Shown in pieces: positions 10,392 through 19,955 of a DNA stretch of 64,000 nt. The translations under genes were made by a program, and so were the position numbers. How positions within the stretch are numbered: the stretch's first letter is position 1; each line of letters starts with the position of its first letter. The stretch is from Lactobacillus sp. ESL0701. Lineage in GTDB: Bacteria > Bacillota > Bacilli > Lactobacillales > Lactobacillaceae. The DNA lies in NCBI RefSeq assembly GCF_029433445.1, contig NZ_JAQTIC010000005.1:81713-145712 (forward strand), read 5' to 3'. The notes beneath the pieces are model-generated. The model did not search any database and was not told the origin of the DNA. It was given only the letters and a program-made list of their open reading frames with translations.

Positions 10392-10613
10392 TTGGCAAAA
10401 GATGATGTCATTGAAGTAAAAGGTAAAGTTGTAGATACTTTGCCTAATGCTATGTTTAAAGTTGAATTGGAAAATGGAGCTGTGATTTTAGCACATGTTT
10501 CCGGCAAAATTAGAATGCACTACATTCGTATTTTGCCTGGCGACCGTGTTACTGTGGAACTTTCTCCTTACGATTTAACAAAAGGTAGAATTACGTATCG
10601 GTTTATAAAGTAA
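10392..10613 (+). CDS. infA: Translation initiation factor IF-1
   Basis: The 73-residue product contains the OB-fold sequence [24 protein letters not shown] and the C-terminal [17 protein letters not shown]-1 binds the 30S A site during initiation. It starts at TTG after GGAGGAAC. It is preceded by a likely promoter and followed by rpmJ after 14 bases. Confidence 0.97.
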
Positions 10614-10627
10614 TAACGGGGGTAAAC

Positions 10628-10744
10628 ATGAAGGTTAGACCATCTGTTAAACCAATGTGTGAACATTGTAAGATTATTAAAAGACATGGCCGTGTGATGG
10701 TTATTTGTTCTGCAAATCCTAAGCACAAGCAACGTCAAGGTTAA
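10628..10744 (+). CDS. rpmJ: 50S ribosomal protein L36
   Basis: This 38-residue gene encodes [18 protein letters not shown] at the start and ends [12 protein letters not shown]. The C-x2-C...C...H zinc ligand set is intact, so this is the zinc-type L36. A CGGGGGT site precedes the ATG. It sits in the invariant infA-rpmJ-rpsM order. Confidence 0.96.
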
Positions 10745-10767
10745 AAATAAAATAGGAGGTGCAATTT

Positions 10768-11118
10768 ATGGCACGTATTGCTGGTGTTGACTTACCAAGA
10801 GATAAAAGAATAGTTGTTGCTTTAACATATATTTATGGTATTGGTGAGCCTACAGCTCAAAAAATTTGTGCGGATGCTGGCGTTTCTGAAGACATACGTT
10901 CAAAAGATTTGACTCCAGACGATCAAGAAAAGCTTCGCGCAGAAGTTGATAAATACCGTGTTGAAGGTGACTTGCGTCGTCAAGTTAGCATGAATATCAA
11001 ACGGTTAATTGATATCGGTTCTTACCGTGGTATGCGTCACCGCCGTGGACTTCCAGTTCGTGGTCAAAATACCAAGAATAATGCCCGTACTCGTAAGGGT
11101 AGTAAGAAGAATAAATAA
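10768..11118 (+). CDS. rpsM: 30S ribosomal protein S13
   Basis: The start is the ATG at 10768 ([13 protein letters not shown]), 8 bases after AGGAGGT; an upstream in-frame ATA/ATT stretch is not a start. The 116 residues include [10 protein letters not shown] and the C-terminal [17 protein letters not shown] tail that contacts P-site tRNA. It pairs with S19 in the 30S head. Confidence 0.96.
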   Translation: MARIAGVDLPRDKRIVVALTYIYGIGEPTAQKICADAGVSEDIRSKDLTPDDQEKLRAEVDKYRVEGDLRRQVSMNIKRLIDIGSYRGMRHRRGLPVRGQNTKNNARTRKGSKKNK

Positions 11119-11137
11119 TTTATAAGGAGGTTTATTG

Positions 11138-11521
11138 ATGCCTAAAACAGCACGTAAGCGTCGTGTGAAGAAGCACGTTGAAAAAGGCGTAGCTCATATT
11201 CATTCTACGTTTAATAATACTTTAGTCATGATTACTGACGTTCAAGGTAATGCAGTTGCTTGGTCTTCAGCCGGTGCATTGGGCTTTAAGGGTAGCCGTA
11301 AGTCTACTCCGTTTGCAGCTCAAATGGCAGCTGAAGCAGCAGCTAAGAGTGCAATGGATCAAGGTATGAAACATGTAGAAGTTTCTGTCAAAGGTCCTGG
11401 TTCTGGTCGTGAATCAGCAATTAGATCATTACAAGCTACTGGTCTTGAAATTACTGCAATTCGTGATGTTACTCCAGTTCCCCACAATGGTTCTAGACCA
11501 CCAAAACGTCGTCGTGTATAA
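11138..11521 (+). CDS. rpsK: 30S ribosomal protein S11
   Basis: The start is set at the ATG at 11138 rather than the TTG one codon earlier, because spacing from AAGGAGG is better. The 127 residues carry [18 protein letters not shown] and the C-terminal [19 protein letters not shown]11 lies on the platform near the E-site mRNA. It belongs to the alpha operon with rpsM, rpoA and rplQ. Confidence 0.96.
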   Translation: MPKTARKRRVKKHVEKGVAHIHSTFNNTLVMITDVQGNAVAWSSAGALGFKGSRKSTPFAAQMAAEAAAKSAMDQGMKHVEVSVKGPGSGRESAIRSLQATGLEITAIRDVTPVPHNGSRPPKRRRV

Positions 11522-11566
11522 TTTTGTTCTTAATGAAGGACGTTGCGTTTTGAAAGGGGCCTAGTA

Positions 11567-12505
11567 ATGATTGAATTTGAAAAACCAAATATTACCGTTG
11601 TTGACCAAGAGAAGTCTTACGGTAAATTTGTTATTGAACCACTTGAACGAGGCTTTGGTACTACTCTAGGTAACTCATTACGTAGAGTTTTACTAACATC
11701 TATTCCAGGTACAGGACTTGTTTATGTTCAAATTGATGGTGTCTTACATGAATTCTCAACAGTTCCTGGTGTTAGAGAAGATGTAGCAAAAATGATTCTT
11801 AACTTGAAGAAACTTGAGTTAAAATCATTTTCTGATGAACAAAAGTTAATTGAATTGGACGTTGAAGGTCCAGCTACTGTAACTGCTGATGACCTAAAAG
11901 TTGACGCTGATGTTCAAATTCTGAATCCTGATCAATATATCTGTACCATCGCTGAAGGTGGCCACTTGCACATGCAAATTGCTGTCAAGAACGGTCGTGG
12001 TTATGTTGCAGCAAGTGACAACAAGAGTGAAGACATGCCAATTGGTGTTATTCCGGTCGATTCTCTTTTTTCACCAATTGAAAAAGTTAATTACCAGGTT
12101 GAATCAACTCGTGTTGGTAAAAGAGATGATTTTGACAAGCTCACTTTAGAGATTTGGACTGATGGTTCAATCAAGCCTAATGACGCCCTTAGTTTTGCTG
12201 CTAAGATTCTAGTAGCGCACTTTAAAGTGTTTGAAACTGCTGATGCAAATACTAAATTCGATGATGTTATGGTCGAAAAGGAAGATGATACTGCAGAAAA
12301 GAAACTTGAGATGACAATCGAAGAGCTTGATCTTTCTGTACGTTCATATAACTGCCTAAAGCGTGCTGGTATTAATACTCTGCAAGAGTTAACAGATAAG
12401 ACTGAAGCAGATATGATGCGTGTACGTAACTTAGGACGTAAGTCATTGGAAGAAGTTAAAAACAAATTAGCTGACTTGGGACTTTCACTTCGTCAAGAAG
12501 ATTAA
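11567..12505 (+). CDS. rpoA: RNA polymerase alpha subunit
   Basis: With the ATG at 11567 ([13 protein letters not shown]) the product is 312 residues, usual for lactobacilli; the site AAAGGGGCC lies upstream. The N-terminal domain (about 1-230) shows [21 protein letters not shown]. The C-terminal domain has [19 protein letters not shown] and [12 protein letters not shown], the DNA- and activator-contact surface. Longer starts upstream lack a ribosome binding site. Confidence 0.97.
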   Translation: MIEFEKPNITVVDQEKSYGKFVIEPLERGFGTTLGNSLRRVLLTSIPGTGLVYVQIDGVLHEFSTVPGVREDVAKMILNLKKLELKSFSDEQKLIELDVEGPATVTADDLKVDADVQILNPDQYICTIAEGGHLHMQIAVKNGRGYVAASDNKSEDMPIGVIPVDSLFSPIEKVNYQVESTRVGKRDDFDKLTLEIWTDGSIKPNDALSFAAKILVAHFKVFETADANTKFDDVMVEKEDDTAEKKLEMTIEELDLSVRSYNCLKRAGINTLQELTDKTEADMMRVRNLGRKSLEEVKNKLADLGLSLRQED

Positions 12506-12524
12506 TAATAAAGGAGGTAAACTG

Positions 12525-12908
12525 ATGGCATACCGTAAATTAGGTTGGGATAGTGCACATAGAAAAGCAATGTTGCGTGAAATGACAACTCAATTGTTCA
12601 TGAAAGAACGCATTGTTACTACTGAAACTCGTGCAAAAGAAATTCGTAAGACTGCCGAAAAGATGATTACTTTAGGTAAGCGTGGCGATTTAGCTGCTAG
12701 AAGAAAGGCTGCTGCTTTTGTACGTGATGAAGTTGCTGATATCCATGAAGAAAAAGACGCAGTTGTTGTTAAATCAGCATTGCAAAAACTTTTCAGCGAT
12801 ATTGCACCTCGTTACAAAGACCGTAATGGTGGTTACACCAGAATTATGAAGTTAGCCAAAGCTCGTAAGGGTGACGGCGCTCCAATGGTTATTCTTGAAT
12901 TAGTTTAA
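12525..12908 (+). CDS. rplQ: 50S ribosomal protein L17
   Basis: The 127-residue product begins [20 protein letters not shown] and ends [12 protein letters not shown], the full L17 domain. It lies near the exit tunnel. The ATG follows AAAGGAGGT. It is the last gene of the alpha operon; a structured RNA and U-tract follow. Confidence 0.97.
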   Translation: MAYRKLGWDSAHRKAMLREMTTQLFMKERIVTTETRAKEIRKTAEKMITLGKRGDLAARRKAAAFVRDEVADIHEEKDAVVVKSALQKLFSDIAPRYKDRNGGYTRIMKLAKARKGDGAPMVILELV

Positions 12909-12929
12909 TTTGAGATAATCAAAACTTAA

Positions 12930-13040
12930 TAGCTATTAAGAATTATCCATGGAAGTGAGAATAAGCGCCAAGATGATGACGAAAGTTTAGTCTAGCTTAG
13001 ATAATGTAAATTATCCCTCTTCATGGATGATTTTTTTTGC
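12930..13040 (+). ncRNA. L17 downstream element (L17DE-type 3' UTR RNA)
   Basis: Just after rplQ, an ATCCATGGAAG arm (about 12945-12955) pairs with CTTCATGGAT (13019-13028). They enclose about 60 bases that include AGCGCCAAGATGATGACG and a second copy of AAATTATCC, and a run of eight T residues follows. Position immediately downstream of L17 in a lactic acid bacterium, the long closing stem and the U-tract match the described L17 downstream element. The identification is from position and architecture, not from a covariance search. It also serves as the operon terminator. Confidence 0.65.
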
Positions 13041-13085
13041 CCTTTTTTTGGTATAATCAAATCAGGCTTATAGGATGGTGAAGAA

Positions 13086-13937
13086 ATGGCAGCAGATAGT
13101 ATTATAAAAATTAAAAATGTAGCTTTTACATATCAAGATACAAAAAAGCCCGCTATTGATCATATTAGTTTTGAGATTAAAAGAGGGACGTGGACCTCAA
13201 TTATTGGTCATAATGGTAGTGGCAAATCAACAATTATTCGTTTAATAAATGGGCTGCTTGTTCCAGACAATCCTGATGAGGCTAGTATCGAAGTTGATGG
13301 TGAAAAACTTACTGACGATAGTGTATGGGACATTCGAAACAAAGTTGGGATAGTTTTTCAAAATCCTGATAATCAATTTGTTGGTGCTACCGTTGCGGAC
13401 GATGTTGCCTTTGGTCTTGAAAATCGTGGTGTTCCGCGTGAGAAAATGCTAAAAATCGTTCCTGAAGCAATTAATGCAGTGGGTATGACTGATTACACTG
13501 ATTCTGAGCCTGCTAGCCTCTCAGGTGGTCAAAAACAGCGTGTGGCAATTGCTGGTATTATTGCTATTAAGCCCCAAATTATTATTTTGGATGAGGCAAC
13601 TTCTATGCTTGATCCTGAAGGACGCAATAAAATTTTACAAATTGTTCACCGGATGAAGCAGGAATATGATTTAACTGTTATTTCGATTACACATGACATT
13701 GATGAGGCCAGTTTAGCTGATCAGGTAATTGTCATGAATGATGGCAAGCTGATCGAACAAGGAACTAGTAGTGAAATTTTTAGTCAAACAGAGCTTCTTA
13801 AAAAGTTAGGTCTTGATGTACCTTTCTTTGAGCAAATTAAGGATGAGCTGCTAGAACAAGGCATTAATATTCCGGATACTGTAAATTCAGAAAAAGAGTT
13901 GATTAATTTTTTATGTCAATTAAATTTAAGCAAGTAA
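13086..13937 (+). CDS. ecfA1: ECF transporter ATPase EcfA1
   Basis: This is one of two ATPases that power energy-coupling-factor vitamin and metal uptake. Walker [10 protein letters not shown] (residues about 39-47), signature [13 protein letters not shown], Walker [13 protein letters not shown] and the switch His in SITHD are intact. Length 283. A TATAAT at 13052-13057 follows the L17 element and may be its promoter, though no good -35 is seen. It overlaps ecfA2 by 25 bases. Substrate is decided by S-components encoded elsewhere. Confidence 0.95.
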   Translation: MAADSIIKIKNVAFTYQDTKKPAIDHISFEIKRGTWTSIIGHNGSGKSTIIRLINGLLVPDNPDEASIEVDGEKLTDDSVWDIRNKVGIVFQNPDNQFVGATVADDVAFGLENRGVPREKMLKIVPEAINAVGMTDYTDSEPASLSGGQKQRVAIAGIIAIKPQIIILDEATSMLDPEGRNKILQIVHRMKQEYDLTVISITHDIDEASLADQVIVMNDGKLIEQGTSSEIFSQTELLKKLGLDVPFFEQIKDELLEQGINIPDTVNSEKELINFLCQLNLSK

Positions 13938-14758
13938 GCTATATTTATGCGCCAGATTCACCACTTGAGAAAAAAGGTCTGGATAATGTAAATTTTGAAC
14001 TTCAAAATGGTACTTTTACTGCAATTATTGGTCATACTGGCAGTGGTAAATCGACCTTGATGCAACATTTTAATGCTTTGTTAAAACCATCTAGTGGTCA
14101 AATTGAGATTGCAGGAACAACAATTACACCGGAAACTTCAAATAAAAATTTAAAGCAGTTGCGCCGACATGTTAGTCTAGTTTTTCAATTTCCTGAAGCT
14201 CAGCTTTTTGAAAGCACTGTTTTAGATGATATTGCTTATGGCCCTAAAAATTTTGGTTATAGTGAAAAAGAGGCAAAACAGGTTGCGCAAGTTTGGCTTA
14301 AAAAAGTGGGTTTGCCAGATGATATTGCAGATAAGTCGCCGTTTGACCTTTCTGGTGGTCAAATGAGACGAGTTGCCATTGCCGGTGTCTTAGCTTATGA
14401 GCCAGAAATTCTGTGTCTTGATGAACCTGCAGCAGGACTTGATCCGCAAGCACGTAAGCAAATGATGAATTTGTTTGTTGATTACCAAAAGGCAGGACAT
14501 ACAGTTATTTTGGTAACTCATAATATGGATGATGTAGCTAATTATGCTGATGATGTTTTGGTAATGGAACATGGTCAGATGATTAAGCATGATAAGCCAC
14601 AGGTGATTTTTGATGATCGTTCATGGCTAAAGCAACATTATTTGGATGAACCACAAGCATCTTTGTTTGCATCCAAATTAGCGGGATTTAAATTTGCTAA
14701 GCAGCCGTTAACGGCAAAAGACTTAGTTCGAGGAATTAAAGAAAATATAAAGGGGTGA
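13913..14758 (+). CDS. ecfA2: ECF transporter ATPase EcfA2
   Basis: The second ECF ATPase has Walker [10 protein letters not shown], signature [13 protein letters not shown], Walker [12 protein letters not shown] and VTHNMDDV. Length 281. It starts inside the end of ecfA1 (25-base overlap), so the two subunits are made in equal amounts for the A1-A2 heterodimer. Its C-terminal extension (about 230-281) is the region that in the family contributes to dimer contacts. Confidence 0.95.
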   Translation: MSIKFKQVSYIYAPDSPLEKKGLDNVNFELQNGTFTAIIGHTGSGKSTLMQHFNALLKPSSGQIEIAGTTITPETSNKNLKQLRRHVSLVFQFPEAQLFESTVLDDIAYGPKNFGYSEKEAKQVAQVWLKKVGLPDDIADKSPFDLSGGQMRRVAIAGVLAYEPEILCLDEPAAGLDPQARKQMMNLFVDYQKAGHTVILVTHNMDDVANYADDVLVMEHGQMIKHDKPQVIFDDRSWLKQHYLDEPQASLFASKLAGFKFAKQPLTAKDLVRGIKENIKG

Positions 14759-14762
14759 GTTT

Positions 14763-15560
14763 GTGAGTAAAATTTTAATTGGTCGATATGTACCGGGAAA
14801 TTCACTTGTTTATAAAATGGATCCGCGTGGGAAATTACTTGCAACCATCTTTTTTATTTTGATTATTTTTCTGGCTAATAATCCACTGACTTATGCGATT
14901 GTGACCATATTTAGTTTTATTGCAGTAGCTGCAACTAGATTACGTCCTAAGGTATTTTGGGATGGTGTTAAGCCATTAGTTTGGTTAATCTTTTTTACAT
15001 CACTTTTGCAATTGTTTTTTACGGTTGGCGGTAAAGTTTATTGGCAGTGGACTATTTTTGCAGTAACCAGTTATGGTATTGAAAATGCGATTTACATTTT
15101 TATCAGGTTTACAGTGATTATTTTAATTTCAACGGTGATGACGGTAACAACAATGCCGCTTGAAATTGCTGATGCAATGGAGTGGCTGCTAACACCGCTT
15201 AAATTAATTAAAGTTCCAGTTGATAAAATTGCGTTAGTGATGTCAATTGCACTGCGCTTTGTGCCAACCTTATTCGATGAAACTGTTAAAATTATGAATG
15301 CTCAACGTTCGCGTGGTGCTGATTTTAATAATGGTGGTCTAATTACACGGGCAAAAGCAATTACGCCGCTACTAATCCCATTATTTATTAACTCATTGGA
15401 AACCGCAGTTGATTTGTCAACAGCAATGGAATCACGAGGATACCGCGATGATAATGGTCGAACTCGTTATCGAATATTGCGTTGGTCAAAATTTGATTTG
15501 CTCGACTTAGGTTATTTTGCAATTTTAATTGCGCTGTTATTAATTTTTAGGACCCATTAA
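14763..15560 (+). CDS. ecfT: ECF transporter transmembrane subunit EcfT
   Basis: This 265-residue membrane protein begins at GTG after AAGGGGTGAG. Several hydrophobic segments lie between residues 20 and 130 and at the C-terminus. Two coupling-helix motifs of the Ala-Arg-Gly type are visible (AQRSRGADF and AMESRGYRD), which dock on the two ATPases. It is the scaffold that binds exchangeable S-components. The final base of its stop is the first base of truA. Confidence 0.95.
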   Translation: MSKILIGRYVPGNSLVYKMDPRGKLLATIFFILIIFLANNPLTYAIVTIFSFIAVAATRLRPKVFWDGVKPLVWLIFFTSLLQLFFTVGGKVYWQWTIFAVTSYGIENAIYIFIRFTVIILISTVMTVTTMPLEIADAMEWLLTPLKLIKVPVDKIALVMSIALRFVPTLFDETVKIMNAQRSRGADFNNGGLITRAKAITPLLIPLFINSLETAVDLSTAMESRGYRDDNGRTRYRILRWSKFDLLDLGYFAILIALLLIFRTH

Positions 15561-16345
15561 TGATTACAAGATATAAAATGATACTTGCGTATGATGGCCA
15601 TCTCTTTCATGGCTTTCAATCACAACCGCATCAACGAACTGTCCAAGGAACAATTGAAGCTGCATTAACTAAAATGACTAAGGGTAAAAAAATAGTCGTT
15701 GAAGGGTCAGGTAGGACTGACGCGGGTGTACATGCCATTGGTCAAGTAATTCACTTTGATTACCCGGGAAATACTATTCCACCGGAAAGAATGATTTGTG
15801 CACTTAATTCAATTATGCCGCTAGATATTGTCTTTAAGGAATGTGAAATTGTTGATGAGAACTTTCATGTTCGTTACAGTGCCAAAGGGAAATGGTATCG
15901 TTATCGGGCTAGTCTTGACCGCTTCGTTGATCCATTTAAGCGATTTTATACTGGTCACTATCCTTATCCTGTTGATGTTGCAAAAATGCAGCTGGCTGCG
16001 CGTGATCTGATTGGCACTCATGACTTTACTAGCTTTGCTGCCAGCGGCGGTCAAATCAAAAATAAAGTAAGAACAATGTATTATGTTAATATCGCTCAAG
16101 ATAAGGAAACTAATGAAATTGTTTTTGATTTTATTTGTTCGGGCTTTTTGTACAATATGGTGCGGATTTTAGTTGCTACCTTGTTAGAAATTGGTAATGG
16201 CAAACGTCCGCTAGATGATATTCCCCGGGTAATAAAAGCCAAGGATCGCGAGCAAGTGAGAGAAACTGCACAAGCAAGCGGATTATTTCTTTATCATGTC
16301 TTTTATGATGATTTGCCAAAAAAATACCGGCAAGACGTTGATTAA
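15560..16345 (+). CDS. truA: tRNA pseudouridine(38-40) synthase
   Basis: It modifies U38-U40 in the tRNA anticodon arm. The catalytic aspartate is D54 in [11 protein letters not shown]; other TruA blocks are [12 protein letters not shown] and [10 protein letters not shown]. Length 261. It overlaps ecfT by one base, an arrangement shared by Firmicutes where truA separates ecfT from rplM. A promoter for rplM begins 3 bases after its stop. Confidence 0.95.
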   Translation: MITRYKMILAYDGHLFHGFQSQPHQRTVQGTIEAALTKMTKGKKIVVEGSGRTDAGVHAIGQVIHFDYPGNTIPPERMICALNSIMPLDIVFKECEIVDENFHVRYSAKGKWYRYRASLDRFVDPFKRFYTGHYPYPVDVAKMQLAARDLIGTHDFTSFAASGGQIKNKVRTMYYVNIAQDKETNEIVFDFICSGFLYNMVRILVATLLEIGNGKRPLDDIPRVIKAKDREQVRETAQASGLFLYHVFYDDLPKKYRQDVD

Positions 16346-16347
16346 TA

Positions 16348-16376
16348 TTGACAATTTATTAAAAAGGACGTATTCT
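16348..16376 (+). promoter_or_regulatory. Promoter of the rplM-rpsI operon
   Basis: TTGACA at 16348-16353 and TATTCT at 16371-16376 are separated by exactly 17 bases; this is the best -35 in the window. It starts immediately after the truA stop, so transcription would begin near 16383 and include the leader described next. Confidence 0.75.
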
Positions 16377-16379
16377 AGA

Positions 16380-16450
16380 ACAGTATGTTTGTCCATGATA
16401 GGCCCCGGCAACTTATTGTTTTCAAACAACGTATAAACGGAGGAATTTAC
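16380..16450 (+). ncRNA. L13 leader RNA
   Basis: The 5' UTR of rplM contains TCCATGATAGGCCCCGGCAAC at its centre, flanked by GTTTG (about 16388-16392) and CAAAC (about 16424-16428), which can pair. The core and its location directly before rplM fit the described L13 leader family, through which L13 represses its own operon. The assignment is from recall of the family and position; a covariance search would settle it. Confidence 0.6.
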
Positions 16451-16451
16451 A

Positions 16452-16895
16452 TTGCGTACTACACAATTAGCAAAACCTAATGAAATTGAACGTAAGTGGT
16501 ATGTTATTGACGCAACAGATGTATCTTTGGGTCGTCTGTCCACTGCAGTAGCCACTATTTTAAGAGGTAAGAACAAACCTCAATACACACCAAATGTTGA
16601 CACTGGTGACAACGTTATTATTATTAACGCTTCTAAAGTTAAGTTAACTGGTAAAAAGGCTACTGACAAGATTTATTACCACCACTCTGGTTGGCGTGGC
16701 GGAATCAAGGCTGTTCCAGCTGGTGATTTGCTTGCCAATAACCCAGTTAGATTAGTTGAATTGTCAGTTAAGGGAATGCTTCCAAAGAATACTCTTGGTC
16801 ACCAAGAATTCATGAAGATGCATGTTTATGCTGATGCTGATCACAAGCATGAAGCACAAAAACCTGAAGAATTAGACATTAATAAATTAATCTAG
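16452..16895 (+). CDS. rplM: 50S ribosomal protein L13
   Basis: The 147-residue product starts at TTG after CGGAGGAA. L13 motifs: [29 protein letters not shown] and [11 protein letters not shown]. It is an early 50S assembly protein. It is likely autoregulated through the leader upstream and is followed by rpsI after 12 bases. Confidence 0.97.
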   Translation: MRTTQLAKPNEIERKWYVIDATDVSLGRLSTAVATILRGKNKPQYTPNVDTGDNVIIINASKVKLTGKKATDKIYYHHSGWRGGIKAVPAGDLLANNPVRLVELSVKGMLPKNTLGHQEFMKMHVYADADHKHEAQKPEELDINKLI

Positions 16896-16907
16896 GAGGT
16901 TAAATAA

Positions 16908-17303
16908 ATGGCACAACAAGTTGCATATGCAGGTACTGGTCGTCGTAAGGACGCAGTTGCGCGTGTACGTTTAGTACCAGGCACTGGTAAGATTACTGTT
17001 AACAACAAAGATGTTGATCAATACATTCCATTCCCTAACTTAGTTAAGGACTTGAAGCAACCATTGACTTTGACTGAAACTGATGGTCAATATGACGTTA
17101 AAGTTAACGTTAATGGTGGTGGCTTCTCAGGTCAAGCTGGTGCAATCCGTCTTGGTATTGCCCGTGCTCTTCTTGAAGTTGACCCAGATTTCCGTGGTCC
17201 TTTGAAGAAGGCTGGATTCTTAACTCGTGACCCTAGAATGGTTGAAAGAAAGAAGCCAGGTTTGAAGAAGGCCCGCAAAGCTTCACAATTCTCAAAACGT
17301 TAA
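16908..17303 (+). CDS. rpsI: 30S ribosomal protein S9
   Basis: The 131-residue product starts [16 protein letters not shown] after the first few residues and ends with [12 protein letters not shown]. The C-terminal Lys-Arg tail reaches the P-site tRNA anticodon. It closes the rplM operon; an intrinsic terminator follows. Confidence 0.97.
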   Translation: MAQQVAYAGTGRRKDAVARVRLVPGTGKITVNNKDVDQYIPFPNLVKDLKQPLTLTETDGQYDVKVNVNGGGFSGQAGAIRLGIARALLEVDPDFRGPLKKAGFLTRDPRMVERKKPGLKKARKASQFSKR

Positions 17304-17322
17304 TTTTGGATTTACGTTTATC

Positions 17323-17356
17323 AAAAAAGATATCTCAATTGGGATATCTTTTTTTG
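17323..17356 (+). terminator. Terminator after rpsI
   Basis: An AAAGATATC arm and its complement GATATCTTT enclose a short loop, followed by a T run. This marks the end of the rplM-rpsI operon. Confidence 0.85.
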
Positions 17357-17464
17357 TTTAATTTGATAATTTACTGTAATCCTTAAATAAATTGGGCTAA
17401 TATTAAATTATATTTTATTAAGATAAGAAAAAGTAAATAACACACGAGATGAAAAGAAGGTACT

Positions 17465-19435
17465 ATGAAACAGATAGTTGCAGGCATATTGGCAAATGTT
17501 GATGCGGGAAAAACGACTTTATCTGAAGCACTACTTTATCGAACAGGAACAATTAGGCAATTAGGCCGTGTTGATAATGGCAATGCCTTTTTGGATTCGG
17601 ATCAGCTAGAAAAAAGACGCGGAATCACTATTTTTTCTCATCAGGCAAATTTAGAATATCAAGATTTAAAATTAACTTTGCTTGATACACCAGGTCACGT
17701 TGACTTTTTGGCACAAACAGAGGGCGTATTAAGTGTCTTGGACTATGCTATTTTGGTAATTTCCGCTACTGCAGGTGTACAAAGTCAAACAAGAAAATTG
17801 TGGCAACTACTCCAGCAATATCAGGTTCCGACTTTTATTTTTATTAATAAAATGGATGCTAGTCAAGCTGAGTTATCAACGATAATTACACAACTGCAAA
17901 CAGAATTATCCGCTGGTTGTGTCAATTTTGAATTAAAAAATCAACAATTGTCTGCTTCGAGCCAAGAACAAATTGTTGTTCAAGATGACGATGTTTTAAC
18001 GGACTACCTGTCTTCAGGGACAATTGATAATGCGACTATTCGCCAAATGATTAAGAAAAGGCAAATTTTTCCTTGTTATTTTGGGTCAGCGCTAAAGCTG
18101 CAGGGAATAAAGGAATTACTTTCTGAGATTGCTTTTTGGAGTGAGGAATACCAGTCTTCAATATCTGAATTTGGCGCACGAGTATTTAAAATTTCACATA
18201 ATGCAAAAGGTGAGCGGTTGACTTGGCTGCGTGTTATGAGTGGCAGCTTGCAGCCCAAGCAAATTTTATTAACTGATCAAAAAATTAACCAGTTACGAAT
18301 TTATCAGGGAGAAAAATTCACCACTAAGCAGGAAGTAACAGCGGGACAGATTTGTACGATTCCGAATTTAGTTGGGACGTATCAAGGACAAGGTTTAGGG
18401 CTTGAACATGATAGTCAAGATTCACAAGTTCAACCTGTTTTAACTTACTCTGCCGATCCCAAAGATTATGATCCACATACTTGTTTGCTAGCCTTAAAAG
18501 AGTTAGAGGACGAGGATCCACAACTTCATGTAGTTTGGGATGAGTCAAGTCAAAGTATTAGTGTCCGGATTATGGGTGAAGTTCAGCTGGAAGTTTTGCA
18601 GCAATTATTGCAGGAAAGATTTAATCTTCAGCTTGAATTTGGCACTGGTAAGATTTTGTATAAAGAAACGGTTACGGATTCAGTTGAGGGTGCTGGTCAT
18701 TTTGAACCCTTGCGGCATTATGCGGAAACTCATGTGGTGCTTGAACCATTGCCAGCTGGAAGCGGCTTAGTTATTGTAAATGATTGCCCTAATGAAGTTT
18801 TAGCACCTAACTGGCAGAAGCAAGTAATGTTTGATTTGCAAACTAAGGAACATCTGGGTGTCTTAATCGGTGCGCCAATTACCGATATGAAAATTCGCTT
18901 TGTTAGTGGTCATTACAGTTATAAGCACACACAGGGCGGTGATTTTCGTAAGGCAGCTTGGCGTGCTGTACGGCAAGGATTAATGCTGCTTAAGGCTAAA
19001 GGAAAATGTCAATTGCTTGAGCCGTGGTATCATTTCCGCTTAGAAATTGCTTCGACACAAATTGGTCGGGCAATTAGTGATATTCAACAGATGAAGGGCA
19101 CCTTTAATGAGCCTGAAGTGGGGACTAATCAAGAGATGGAGGTCTTAACTGGCTCTGCTCCAGTTAAGCAAATGCAAAATTATGCTAAAGTAGTCCGGAA
19201 TTATATTCATGGGCAGGGGAATTTAGAGTGTACATTTGATTGCTATCATCCTTGCCAAAATGCAACGGAAATTATTGCGGCTTATGATTATTCGCCAACG
19301 CACGATTTGGCCAATACACCAGACTCTGTTTTTGTACCAAATGAAATTGCAACGAGAATACCGTGGAATGAAGTCCCCGAGTGGGCTCATGTACCGTATC
19401 AAAACAAATACAAATTCGGTGGCTATCATGCCTAA
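17465..19435 (+). CDS. TetM/TetO-family ribosomal protection-like GTPase
   Basis: The 656-residue EF-G-like GTPase has G1 ANVDAGKTTL, G2 RGITI, G3 DTPGHVDF and G4 NKMD, followed by domains II-V in the order of TetM/TetO proteins. Members of the family displace tetracycline from the ribosome, but several lactobacilli carry a chromosomal relative of unproven resistance function. It is a single gene between terminators with no mobile-element remains and with base composition like its neighbours, so it is probably resident. A house-keeping or stress role in translation is equally possible. Confidence 0.8.
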   Translation: MKQIVAGILANVDAGKTTLSEALLYRTGTIRQLGRVDNGNAFLDSDQLEKRRGITIFSHQANLEYQDLKLTLLDTPGHVDFLAQTEGVLSVLDYAILVISATAGVQSQTRKLWQLLQQYQVPTFIFINKMDASQAELSTIITQLQTELSAGCVNFELKNQQLSASSQEQIVVQDDDVLTDYLSSGTIDNATIRQMIKKRQIFPCYFGSALKLQGIKELLSEIAFWSEEYQSSISEFGARVFKISHNAKGERLTWLRVMSGSLQPKQILLTDQKINQLRIYQGEKFTTKQEVTAGQICTIPNLVGTYQGQGLGLEHDSQDSQVQPVLTYSADPKDYDPHTCLLALKELEDEDPQLHVVWDESSQSISVRIMGEVQLEVLQQLLQERFNLQLEFGTGKILYKETVTDSVEGAGHFEPLRHYAETHVVLEPLPAGSGLVIVNDCPNEVLAPNWQKQVMFDLQTKEHLGVLIGAPITDMKIRFVSGHYSYKHTQGGDFRKAAWRAVRQGLMLLKAKGKCQLLEPWYHFRLEIASTQIGRAISDIQQMKGTFNEPEVGTNQEMEVLTGSAPVKQMQNYAKVVRNYIHGQGNLECTFDCYHPCQNATEIIAAYDYSPTHDLANTPDSVFVPNEIATRIPWNEVPEWAHVPYQNKYKFGGYHA

Positions 19436-19475
19436 AAAATAACCTATTGATTGAATAATCAATAGGTTATTTTTA
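19436..19475. terminator. Bidirectional terminator between convergent genes
   Basis: The AATAACCTATTGATT arm and its complement AATCAATAGGTTATT form a near-perfect hairpin with A residues before and T residues after it. It can end both the TetM-like gene (+) and the XRE gene (-), whose stop lies at its edge. Confidence 0.8.
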
Positions 19476-19856
19476 ATTAGTATATTTAATTAAACAAAAT
19501 TTATGAATTTCATAAGCTAGCTCGCTAACAAGATAAATTACCCAAAGAATGTGCCATAATCTAGGATTAATTATTGAAGCACCACAATAGATTACAGTTG
19601 CTATCATAAAATAAATTTTTCGTAGATCTCTAAGATTTACTGGTTTGACTTTAATTTTATGATTACTTTGATTTTCATTACCTACCAAATAGTCAATTGA
19701 AACAGCATATAATTGACTCAGCTGCTTTAATTTATCCAAATCAGGTACCGCATCACCAGTTTCCCATTTGGAAACATCCATCTTTGTCGCTAGTTTTTCC
19801 TGTGACCAGTGATTAGCAATTCTTTGTTTTCTAAGTCGCTCACTTAAAACGCTCAT
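19473..19856 (-). CDS. XRE-family regulator with membrane tail and shortened HTH
   Basis: The 127-residue protein has an N-terminal XRE helix-turn-helix (RLRKQRIANHWSQEKLATKM...) and two hydrophobic segments between about 80 and 120. After LATKMDV the chain goes straight to SKWETGDAVPDLDKL. Relatives usually have five more residues (a SRQxV stretch) before SKWE, so helix 3, which reads DNA, appears shortened in frame. Such a protein may bind DNA poorly or act only in a heterodimer. An AGGAGG site precedes the ATG. Direct repeats lie upstream. Function unknown. Confidence 0.75.
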   Translation of the reverse strand: MSVLSERLRKQRIANHWSQEKLATKMDVSKWETGDAVPDLDKLKQLSQLYAVSIDYLVGNENQSNHKIKVKPVNLRDLRKIYFMIATVIYCGASIINPRLWHILWVIYLVSELAYEIHKFCLIKYTN

Positions 19857-19919
19857 GACTTTCCTCCTGTTATTTTAATAATGATTAAAGTATATCGTAT
19901 TGCAAAGTTGCCTTCTATA

Positions 19920-19951
19920 AACTAGCGGTTAAATTTCGTCAACTAGTGGTT
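19920..19951. repeat. Pair of 11-bp direct repeats, possible operator
   Basis: AACTAGCGGTT (19920-19930) and AACTAGTGGTT (19941-19951) differ at one base and start 21 bases apart, about two helical turns. They lie upstream of the XRE gene's likely -10 (TATACT on the minus strand, 19889-19894). Operator function is inferred. Confidence 0.5.
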
Positions 19952-19955
19952 GCTA

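Noticed and set aside
12091..12465. 124-codon minus-strand frame over rpoA
   Set aside because: Serine-rich shadow of rpoA codons; no initiation signal.
17465..19435. Acquired tetracycline resistance gene
   Set aside because: No transposon, integrase or repeat remnants, and composition is like its neighbours; treated as a resident TetM-like protein.
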